Assembly (NCBI GenBank): GCA_905236275.1
Contig: CAJOPI010000124.1
Span: 1 to 5,002 of the forward strand
From: an uncultured Lachnospiraceae bacterium
GTDB lineage: Bacteria; Bacillota; Clostridia; Lachnospirales; Lachnospiraceae
Direction of reading: 5' to 3'
DNA length: 5,002 nucleotides
The translations under genes and the position numbers were made by a program. The notes beneath the pieces were generated by a model. It was not told the DNA's origin, did no database searches, and was given only the letters and a program-made list of their open reading frames with translations. Shown here piece by piece: positions 1 through 5,002 of the stretch. The first letter of the stretch is position 1. Every line of letters begins with the position of its first letter.

Positions 1-2229
1 CCGGTTGAGAAGCCTCAGGAAGTTAAGACGGAAGAGGCTAAGACCGACGAAATAAAGACCGAGGCTGCTGTTGAGAAGAAGGAAGAGAGCAAGGCACGTG
101 TTATCGGAAACGTCTTTGCAAATATGGAAAAGCTTAAGAAAGAGCGTGCGGCAAGGCAGAACAGCTCCGGCGGAAATGCAGGCGCAGGACAGAGAAACAA
201 CAACCGTAGCAATGACAGGGGAAATAATCGCAATAACCCCGGAAACGGCGGTAACAATGGAAGAAATCAGGGGCAGAATCGCGGCGGATTTGGCGCAGAT
301 GCTCCGTCAAAGGAAGTAGGAAGAAGGAGCGACTCCGACAGAAGGAGACAGAACGATGCAAGGCGTCGTAAGGAGCAGAATCTTGAAGCTCAAATGGAGG
401 AAAAGCAGGTTAAGAAATTTAACCCTCATGGATTCCATAAGCCTGCACCTGTAGAAAAGAAGCAGGAAGAGCAGATCAAGGTTATCACGATTCCGGACAG
501 CCTTACTATCAGGGATCTTGCCGATAATATGAAGATGCAGCCTTCAGCCATCATCAAGAAGCTTTTCCTTGAAGGCAAGGTTGTCACCCTGAATACTGAG
601 GTTTCTTATGAAGAGGCTGAGGAAATTGCGCTCGGATATGATATTCTCTGCGAGCACGAGAAGAAGGTTGATGTTATTGCCGAACTTCTTCATGAGGAAG
701 ATGAAGATGAAAAGGGAATGCAGAAGAGACCTCCGGTTGTCTGCGTTATGGGTCACGTTGACCATGGTAAGACCTCGCTCCTTGATAAGATCAGACAGTC
801 ACACGTTACAGAGCGTGAGGCGGGTGGCATAACACAGGCGATAGGTGCTTATGTCGTTAAGATAAATGACAGAAAGATCACCTTCCTTGACACACCCGGA
901 CACGAGGCATTTACTGCCATGCGTATGAGAGGTGCGACAGCAACGGATATCGCAATCCTTGTAGTTGCAGCGGATGATGGTGTCATGCCGCAGACCGTAG
1001 AGGCTATCAACCATGCAAAAGCTGCGGGCGTAGATATCATCGTGGCAGTAAATAAGATGGATAAGCCGAATGCTAATATTGACCGAGTTAAGCAGGAGCT
1101 TGCTGAGTATGAGCTTATTCCCGAAGACTGGGGCGGTTCGACGGTATTTGTTCCGGTATCTGCGAAGACAGGAGACGGAATTGACCAGCTTCTTGAAATG
1201 TGTCTTCTTTCGGCAGATATGCTTGAGCTTAAGGCTAATCCGAACAGACAGGCAAGAGGACTTGTTATCGAGGCAAGGCTTGATAAGGGAAGAGGACCTG
1301 TTACAACAATTCTTGTACAGAAGGGAACTCTTCATGTAGGTGATTTCGTTGCCGTTGGTCAGTGCCATGGACGAGTACGTGCCATGCTTGATGAGAACGG
1401 AAAGCGCATCAAGGAGGCAGGTCCTTCGACACCGGCAGAGATACTTGGTCTTAATGATGTGCCGGAAGCAGGAGAGATTTTTGTATCTCCCGAGACGGAT
1501 AAAGAGGCTAAGAGCTTTGCAGATACTTTCAAGACCCAGCACAAGAAAGAGCTTCTTAATGAGACAAAGAACCGTATGTCGCTTGATGACCTCTACTCAC
1601 AGATTAAAGAGGGCGACCTGAAGGAATTCAATGTTATCCTGAAGGCTGATGTACAGGGTTCTGTGGAAGCACTTAAGGCAAGTCTCCTGAAGCTTTCAAA
1701 TGATGAAGTTGCGCTTAAGGTCATTCATGGCGGTGTAGGTGCCATCAATGAATCGGACGTTATACTTGCGTCAGCTTCAAATGCGATAATTATTGGTTTC
1801 AATGTTCGTGCTGATAATCAGGCTAAGCAGTCTGCGGATGCAGAGAACGTTGATATTAGACTCTATAAGGTAATCTATCAGGCTATAGATGATGTTGAAG
1901 CAGCAATGAAGGGACTTCTTGCTCCGGTATTCGAGGAGAAGATCATCGGACATGCGGAGATCAGACAAATCTTCAAGGCTTCGGCAATCGGTAATATTTC
2001 AGGTTCCTATGTTACCGGCGGTATGGTTGAGCGTGGATGCTCTGTCAGAATATTCCGCGGTGAGGAGAAGATTTTCGAAGGTCAGCTTGCTTCACTTAAG
2101 CGTTTCAAGGACGACGTTAAGGAAGTTAAGGAAGGCTACGAATGCGGTCTTGTCTTCGAAGGCTTCGATGCGGTACAGGAGCTTGATACGGTCGAATTCT
2201 ATAAGATGGTAGAAGTCGAAAGGAAATAA
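1..2229 (+). CDS. infB: Translation initiation factor IF-2, 5'-truncated by the window edge
   Basis: IF2 is the cytoplasmic GTPase that places fMet-tRNA on the 30S subunit and promotes 50S joining. The frame is open from base 1 to TAA, giving 742 residues with no start in view; the ATG at 124 lies inside the N-terminal region, lacks a ribosome binding site and is not the likely start. Numbering from base 1, residues 1-41 are Lys/Glu-rich, 54-98 are Asn/Gly/Arg-rich and 104-160 are highly charged. The IF2 N-domain spans about 160-222. The G domain has G1 GHVDHGKT (251-258), G2 Thr278 in GGITQ, G3 DTPGH (297-301), G4 NKMD (351-354) and G5 SAK (387-389). Beta-barrel domain II is about 418-500, domain III about 538-645, and the fMet-tRNA-binding C-terminal domain about 648-742. 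G1-to-end length (about 490) matches the family. All GTPase motifs are intact, so the protein should be active. It is the first gene seen of a five-gene operon. Confidence 0.99.
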   Translation, partial: PVEKPQEVKTEEAKTDEIKTEAAVEKKEESKARVIGNVFANMEKLKKERAARQNSSGGNAGAGQRNNNRSNDRGNNRNNPGNGGNNGRNQGQNRGGFGADAPSKEVGRRSDSDRRRQNDARRRKEQNLEAQMEEKQVKKFNPHGFHKPAPVEKKQEEQIKVITIPDSLTIRDLADNMKMQPSAIIKKLFLEGKVVTLNTEVSYEEAEEIALGYDILCEHEKKVDVIAELLHEEDEDEKGMQKRPPVVCVMGHVDHGKTSLLDKIRQSHVTEREAGGITQAIGAYVVKINDRKITFLDTPGHEAFTAMRMRGATATDIAILVVAADDGVMPQTVEAINHAKAAGVDIIVAVNKMDKPNANIDRVKQELAEYELIPEDWGGSTVFVPVSAKTGDGIDQLLEMCLLSADMLELKANPNRQARGLVIEARLDKGRGPVTTILVQKGTLHVGDFVAVGQCHGRVRAMLDENGKRIKEAGPSTPAEILGLNDVPEAGEIFVSPETDKEAKSFADTFKTQHKKELLNETKNRMSLDDLYSQIKEGDLKEFNVILKADVQGSVEALKASLLKLSNDEVALKVIHGGVGAINESDVILASASNAIIIGFNVRADNQAKQSADAENVDIRLYKVIYQAIDDVEAAMKGLLAPVFEEKIIGHAEIRQIFKASAIGNISGSYVTGGMVERGCSVRIFRGEEKIFEGQLASLKRFKDDVKEVKEGYECGLVFEGFDAVQELDTVEFYKMVEVERK
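160..294 (+). other. Region encoding an Asn/Gly/Arg-rich low-complexity segment of IF2
   Basis: This stretch encodes residues 54-98 of the visible IF2 fragment. Of 45 residues, 15 are Asn, 13 Gly and 6 Arg, followed by Arg clusters such as DRRRQ and ARRRKEQ (113-126). It has no regular repeat unit and no predicted fold, and lies between an acidic/Lys-rich lead and the folded IF2 N-domain. IF2 N-termini are known to be variable and disordered. The composition resembles RNA-binding RGG/RGN-type disordered tails, but a binding role here is only inferred. Confidence 0.85.
2219..2225 (+). promoter_or_regulatory. Ribosome binding site for rbfA
   Basis: AAAGGAA lies in the last codons of infB, with its AAGGA core 6 bases before the TTG at 2231. 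It is a good Shine-Dalgarno match and supports the TTG as the start. Because it sits inside infB, ribosomes finishing IF2 pass directly over it, which favours translational coupling. Confidence 0.75.
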
Positions 2230-2230
2230 G

Positions 2231-2638
2231 TTGAGAAAGAATTCAACAAAGAATAACAGAGTAAACGGTGAGGTTATGCGTGCACTTTCTGAAATAATCC
2301 GCGAAGTAAAAGATCCTCGTGTCGATCTTTTTACTTCGATAACGGATGTGATAGTCGCACCTGACCTTAAGACCTGTAAAGTATATGTAAGTGTGCTCGG
2401 AGACGAGGAAAAGCGTGAGAATACCCTTGCGGGACTTAATTCCGCAAAGGGCTTTATCAGGCGCGAGCTTGCACACCTTGTCAACCTGAGAAATACGCCT
2501 GAGATCAGGTTTTATATGGATGATTCCATAGAATACGGCGTTGGTATGTCGAAAAGGATTGAGGATGTAATCGCTCATGATAAAGAGAACAGCGTCGTGG
2601 ATAATGATAGTGAAGATGATGCAGAAGGTGACTTATGA
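2231..2638 (+). CDS. rbfA: 30S ribosome-binding factor A (RbfA)
   Basis: RbfA is a small cytoplasmic protein that binds immature 30S subunits near the 5' end of 16S rRNA and helps late maturation and cold adaptation. The 135-residue length is normal for the family. It is a KH-like fold in which the usual GxxG is replaced by the RbfA-type AxG turn, here A72-K73-G74, preceding the helix FIRRELA (75-81). Other family marks are RVNGEV (10-15), KDPRV (27-31), APDLKTCKVYVS (43-54) and TPEIRFYMDDS (89-99). Residues 117-135 form an acidic tail with 9 Asp/Glu. The TTG start is chosen because the conserved RKN..KN.RVNGEV lead would be lost with the next in-frame ATG (2276), and a good ribosome binding site precedes TTG. 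It starts 1 base after the infB stop, and its TGA overlaps the nrnA start. Confidence 0.97.
   Translation: MRKNSTKNNRVNGEVMRALSEIIREVKDPRVDLFTSITDVIVAPDLKTCKVYVSVLGDEEKRENTLAGLNSAKGFIRRELAHLVNLRNTPEIRFYMDDSIEYGVGMSKRIEDVIAHDKENSVVDNDSEDDAEGDL
2623..2631 (+). promoter_or_regulatory. Ribosome binding site for nrnA
   Basis: AGAAGGTGA lies inside the end of rbfA. Its AGG core is 6 bases before the ATG at 2635 and 9 bases before a second in-frame ATG at 2638, so the site supports either start and does not decide between them. Confidence 0.65.
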
Positions 2639-3609
2639 TGTTTGACTTAGAGAAACTCCTTGCCGATGCCAAAAGCGTAGCAGTCAGTGCTCATGTGAGA
2701 CCTGACGGTGATGCGGTGGGTTCGGCACTGGGACTATACAATTACATAAAGCTTTTGCATCCTGATAAGGAGACTGTAGTTTTCTTAGAAAAGCCGGAAA
2801 TTGTTTTTTCTTATCTCAAAGGCTTTGAGGAAATCGTTTCGGAAGAGAGAGCTTCGGAATATGAGGGCAGGGAGTTCGACCTCTTCATTGCTCTTGATTT
2901 AGGCGATGTTGAAAGACTTGGCTTTGCAGCCGGATATTTTGAAAAGGCTAAGGTTAAAGCCTGCGTAGATCATCATATCAGTAATCATGGATTTACCGGG
3001 AATGATTATATCGTGCCTGAAGCCAGTTCTGCATCCGAGCTTGTTTATGACCTGATGAATCCGAATAAAATCGATATAGAGACGGCAAAATGCATCTATA
3101 CGGGAATTATCCATGATACGGGAGTATTTAAGTATTCAAATACATCCGAAAAAACAATGCGTACGGCAGGCCATCTGATCGGTTTCGGATTTGATTTTAC
3201 TGAGATCATAGATAAGACCTTCTATGAGAAGACTTATGTTCAGACACAGATTATGGGAAGAGCCATAATGGAAAGCATAAGATTTATGGATGGGCGCTGT
3301 ATTGCTTCGGTGCTTGACCATAAGATCATGGAGCTCTATGAGGCAACAAGCCAGGATATACAGGGAATATCAAGCCAGTTACTTCTTACAAAGGGCGTAG
3401 AGTGTGCGATATTTATGTATGAGGCAGAGCCTTTTACCTATAAGGTTTCGATGAGGTCGGGAAACAGAGTGGACGTGGCAGCGATAGCAACTCATTTCGG
3501 AGGAGGCGGTCACAAAAAGGCAGCCGGCTTTACAATGAGCGGTACTTTCCACGATATACTCAACAATATTTCAGAATTGATAGAGAAACAGCTTGAAACA
3601 GCAGAATAA
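2635..3609 (+). CDS. nrnA: DHH/DHHA1 phosphoesterase, NrnA-like (nanoRNase / pAp phosphatase)
   Basis: Family members are cytoplasmic metal-dependent phosphoesterases that degrade 2-5 nt nanoRNAs and dephosphorylate 3'-phosphoadenosine 5'-phosphate (pAp); some also cleave linear or cyclic dinucleotides. The protein has 324 residues, typical length. The N-terminal DHH domain shows motif I HVRPDGDAVGS (20-30), motif II LDLGD (87-91), the DHH triad at 112-114, and GIIHDTGVFKYS (157-168). Expected metal ligands H20, D24, D26, D88, H113 and D161 are all present. The C-terminal DHHA1 substrate-binding domain ends with HFGGGGHKKAAG (287-298). No signal peptide or membrane segment is visible, unlike GdpP, so it is the soluble form. 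Two adjacent start codons (2635, 2638) give MMFD or MFD; the first gives an ATGA overlap with rbfA. Its place between rbfA and truB is the usual Firmicutes arrangement. Substrate preference (nanoRNA versus pAp versus pApA) cannot be read from sequence. Confidence 0.94.
   Translation: MMFDLEKLLADAKSVAVSAHVRPDGDAVGSALGLYNYIKLLHPDKETVVFLEKPEIVFSYLKGFEEIVSEERASEYEGREFDLFIALDLGDVERLGFAAGYFEKAKVKACVDHHISNHGFTGNDYIVPEASSASELVYDLMNPNKIDIETAKCIYTGIIHDTGVFKYSNTSEKTMRTAGHLIGFGFDFTEIIDKTFYEKTYVQTQIMGRAIMESIRFMDGRCIASVLDHKIMELYEATSQDIQGISSQLLLTKGVECAIFMYEAEPFTYKVSMRSGNRVDVAAIATHFGGGGHKKAAGFTMSGTFHDILNNISELIEKQLETAE
3583..3586 (+). promoter_or_regulatory. Weak ribosome binding site for truB
   Basis: GAGA lies 6 bases before the TTG at 3593, inside nrnA. 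It is only a partial Shine-Dalgarno match. The combination of weak site, TTG start and 17-base overlap suggests truB translation depends on ribosomes terminating nrnA, which is an inference. Confidence 0.4.
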
Positions 3610-4480
3610 TTACAACGGAATAATTCCAATAATGAAAGAGGCAGGGTATACTTCGAATGATGTTGTGGCAAAACTCAGGGGTATCCTGCATATGAGAAAG
3701 ATAGGTCATACAGGCACGCTTGATCCTGATGCGACGGGGGTTTTGCCGGTATGTCTCGGAAGGGCTACCAAGCTTGTCGGGATGTTGACGGATACGGATA
3801 AGGAATATCTCTGTACTGCAAGGCTCGGAATTACGACGGATACGGAGGATATTTCCGGAACGATTACGTCGGAGTCTGATTTTTCAAAGGTCACGAGAGA
3901 AGAACTGCTTAAGGTCATGGAGGGCTTTATCGGTGATTATGAGCAGGTTCCTCCGATGTATTCCGCCAAAAAGGTCAATGGAAGAAAGCTTTATGAGCTT
4001 GCGAGAGAGGGAAAGGTAATCGAGAGAAAGCCCTGCCGCGTTAAGATTAATTCCATAGAACTCTTATCATTTGAGAATGGCGAATACAGCTTTCTCGCAG
4101 GATGCAGCAAGGGGACTTATATACGTTCACTTTGCCGCGATATAGGTGAAAAATTGGGCACAGGTTCGGCAATGCTTTCTCTGGTAAGGACAAAGGCCGG
4201 CGGATTCACGAAGGATGAGGCCATTAGTCTTGGCAGATGTGGAGAGCTTGAAAGGTCCGGTGAGATTTCAGCTTATATAAAAAGTCTTGACAGTGTTTTT
4301 TCGGAATATCCTCGGTTTACGGCCGATGAGGGACTTGAAAAAAAGATAAGAAACGGCAATTCCCTCAATCTGAATCTGAAAGACGGAAAATACAGGGTTT
4401 ATCTGCCTGACGGAACTTTTGCGGCAGTTTATGAGGTAGAGGACAGAAAAGCTAAAATATGCGGATATTTTCTGACATAA
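3593..4480 (+). CDS. truB: tRNA pseudouridine-55 synthase (TruB)
   Basis: TruB isomerises U55 in the T-loop of nearly all elongator tRNAs to pseudouridine and also acts as a tRNA-folding chaperone in the cytoplasm. At 295 residues it is of normal length. Visible motifs are NGIIPIMKEAGYTSNDVV (8-25), the catalytic loop GHTGTLDPDATGVLP (38-52) with catalytic Asp44 (equivalent to E. coli Asp48), Tyr72 in EYLCTARLG, TTDTED (81-86), QVPPMYSAKKVNGRKLYE (118-135) and CSKGTYIRSLCRDIG (171-185) with the conserved Arg178. The last ~60 residues form the short C-terminal RNA-contact domain. TTG at 3593 is the only sensible start: an in-frame TAG lies at 3581-3583, and the next ATG (3632) would remove the conserved NGIIPI segment. 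It overlaps nrnA by 17 bp and ribF by 22 bp. Confidence 0.98.
   Translation: MKQQNNYNGIIPIMKEAGYTSNDVVAKLRGILHMRKIGHTGTLDPDATGVLPVCLGRATKLVGMLTDTDKEYLCTARLGITTDTEDISGTITSESDFSKVTREELLKVMEGFIGDYEQVPPMYSAKKVNGRKLYELAREGKVIERKPCRVKINSIELLSFENGEYSFLAGCSKGTYIRSLCRDIGEKLGTGSAMLSLVRTKAGGFTKDEAISLGRCGELERSGEISAYIKSLDSVFSEYPRFTADEGLEKKIRNGNSLNLNLKDGKYRVYLPDGTFAAVYEVEDRKAKICGYFLT
4437..4443 (+). promoter_or_regulatory. Possible, poorly spaced ribosome binding site for ribF
   Basis: TAGAGGA within truB is the best purine-rich match upstream of ribF, but it ends 15 bases before the ATG at 4459, longer than usual. A closer AGAAAAG (4445-4451) has better spacing but weak pairing. Initiation is probably helped by ribosomes finishing truB just downstream. 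Confidence 0.3.
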
Positions 4481-5002
4481 AAAAATTTAAGAATGAGTCC
4501 GGACTTGGTAAAAACGGAACTGCGCTGACCATAGGTAAATTTGATGGTATTCATTTAGGACACAGGAAGCTTTTGGAGACCGTAAAGTCGTATAAGGACA
4601 AGGGGCTTGCCACAGTTGTCTTCACCTTTGACACACCTATGGCGGCTTTTTTTTCGGGACACGAGGTACAGGTGCTTACAACCAACGAGGAACGTCGGGA
4701 GTATCTTGCGGAACTGGGAATCGATTTCCTTATAGAATTTCCGGTGAACGAGGAAAGCATGAGCATAGAGCCGGAAATATTTTTGAAGGATATCCTTATA
4801 AAAAGGCTCAATGCACATGTGATAGCCGCGGGAGATGACTGCAGCTTCGGCAGGGGCGGACGCGGAGATATCGCCCTTTTGCGTTCCATGGAGGAAAAAC
4901 TCGGATTTGAGACGATTGAAGTCGAAAAGATAAGCTATGAGAACGAGATAATAAGCTCCACGCTGGTTCGTTCGTTTGTGGCTGACGGTGATATGGAAAC
5001 GG
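4459..5002 (+). CDS. ribF: Bifunctional riboflavin kinase / FMN adenylyltransferase (RibF), 3'-truncated by the window edge
   Basis: RibF phosphorylates riboflavin to FMN and then adenylylates FMN to FAD in the cytoplasm. The 181 visible residues cover the N-terminal FAD-synthetase (nucleotidyltransferase) domain: the HxGH-type motif TIGKFDGIHLGH (24-35), VVFTFDTP (53-60), LTTNEERREYLAELGID (73-89), AGDDCSFGRGGRGD (124-137) and the ISSTLVR signature (165-171). The C-terminal riboflavin kinase domain should follow beyond the window but is not seen; full-length family members are about 300-320 residues. The ATG at 4459 is well fixed: an in-frame TAA occurs at 4453-4455, and no usual in-frame start occurs before the FDGIHLGH motif. 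It overlaps truB by 22 bp. The TFD segment reads FDTPMAAFF, lacking the more usual FDPHP-type spelling, but the nucleotide-binding residues are present. truB-ribF adjacency is classic. Confidence 0.97.
   Translation, partial: MRIFSDIKKFKNESGLGKNGTALTIGKFDGIHLGHRKLLETVKSYKDKGLATVVFTFDTPMAAFFSGHEVQVLTTNEERREYLAELGIDFLIEFPVNEESMSIEPEIFLKDILIKRLNAHVIAAGDDCSFGRGGRGDIALLRSMEEKLGFETIEVEKISYENEIISSTLVRSFVADGDMET
4479..4485 (+). other. A7 run forming a slippery heptamer at the truB/ribF overlap
   Basis: Seven A residues cover the truB stop (TAA at 4478-4480) and codons 7-9 of ribF. In the ribF frame the run reads ATA AAA AAA, which places A_AAA_AAA in exactly the phase of a canonical -1 slippery site. 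A -1 shift enters the frame of truB and meets TGA after about 15 codons. No clear downstream stimulatory hairpin is evident by eye, so functional slippage is unproven. Confidence 0.5.

Noticed and set aside
124..126. ATG at 124 as the true infB start or an alternative IF2 isoform start
   Set aside because: The frame is open upstream to base 1 with IF2-like charged sequence, and no Shine-Dalgarno sequence lies at a useful distance before this ATG. Internal IF2 starts are known in E. coli, but nothing here supports one.
799..1542. A 247-codon open frame on the minus strand inside infB
   Set aside because: It lies wholly antisense to the conserved IF2 GTPase and domain II regions. Its translation is rich in Cys, Ser, Arg and Leu with no recognisable motif, as expected from the complement of biased codons, and no ribosome binding site or domain supports it.
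2116..2133. Perfect 9-bp tandem repeat (gttaaggaa twice) near the end of infB
   Set aside because: It encodes VKEVKE within the conserved IF2 segment [12 protein letters not shown], so it reflects protein conservation rather than a DNA repeat.
2092..2484. Minus-strand open frame of 130 codons across the infB/rbfA junction
   Set aside because: Both genes on the plus strand are well supported by conserved motifs; the antisense product is Ser/Arg/Phe-rich and unrecognisable.
4640..4656. T8 run as a possible intrinsic terminator inside ribF
   Set aside because: No stable GC-rich stem precedes the T run, and it encodes Phe-Phe within the continuous RibF frame.
4551..4889. Minus-strand open frame of 112 codons opposite ribF
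   Set aside because: It is the complement of the conserved FAD-synthetase domain, with low-complexity Ser/Arg/Pro composition and no family resemblance.
1..5002. Search for mobile elements, CRISPR arrays, tRNA/rRNA genes, riboswitches or a novel system
   Set aside because: The whole window is accounted for by five overlapping or abutting housekeeping genes. I saw no inverted terminal repeats, spaced direct repeats, tRNA-like cloverleaf or non-coding stretch longer than 1 base.

Overview
The window is a gene-dense, single-strand stretch of a bacterial chromosome. It carries five consecutive plus-strand genes: infB (3' part), rbfA, nrnA, truB and ribF (5' part). The order infB-rbfA-(DHH phosphoesterase)-truB-ribF is the conserved nusA/infB translation operon of Firmicutes. 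The protein style (for example RbfA opening MRKNSTKNNRVNGEV, TruB with a KEAG N-terminal motif, and a long Asn/Gly/Arg-rich IF2 N-terminus) points to Clostridia, most likely Lachnospiraceae. The genus cannot be fixed by eye. Base composition is moderate, with no visible compositional break.

Layout: bases 1-2229 encode the last 742 residues of IF2, open from the first base, so its start lies upstream. A single base separates its stop from the TTG start of rbfA (2231-2638). rbfA overlaps nrnA (2635-3609) by 4 bp at an ATGA. nrnA overlaps truB (3593-4480, TTG start) by 17 bp, and truB overlaps ribF (4459 to beyond 5002) by 22 bp. No intergenic stretch exceeds 1 base, so there is no room for an intergenic promoter, terminator, riboswitch or RNA gene, and I see none inside the genes. 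ylxP, which lies between infB and rbfA in Bacillus, is absent.

Functionally the genes serve translation and RNA metabolism. IF2 recruits initiator tRNA and joins subunits, RbfA matures the 30S subunit, NrnA degrades nanoRNA and/or dephosphorylates pAp, TruB makes pseudouridine 55 in tRNA, and RibF makes FMN and FAD. The tight packing implies one polycistronic mRNA with translational coupling.

I found no mobile element, CRISPR array, defence system or undescribed system. The second-look points are modest: the low-complexity N-terminus of IF2, two TTG starts and weak ribosome binding sites at coupled junctions, and an A7 run at the truB/ribF overlap that forms a canonical slippery heptamer in the ribF frame.
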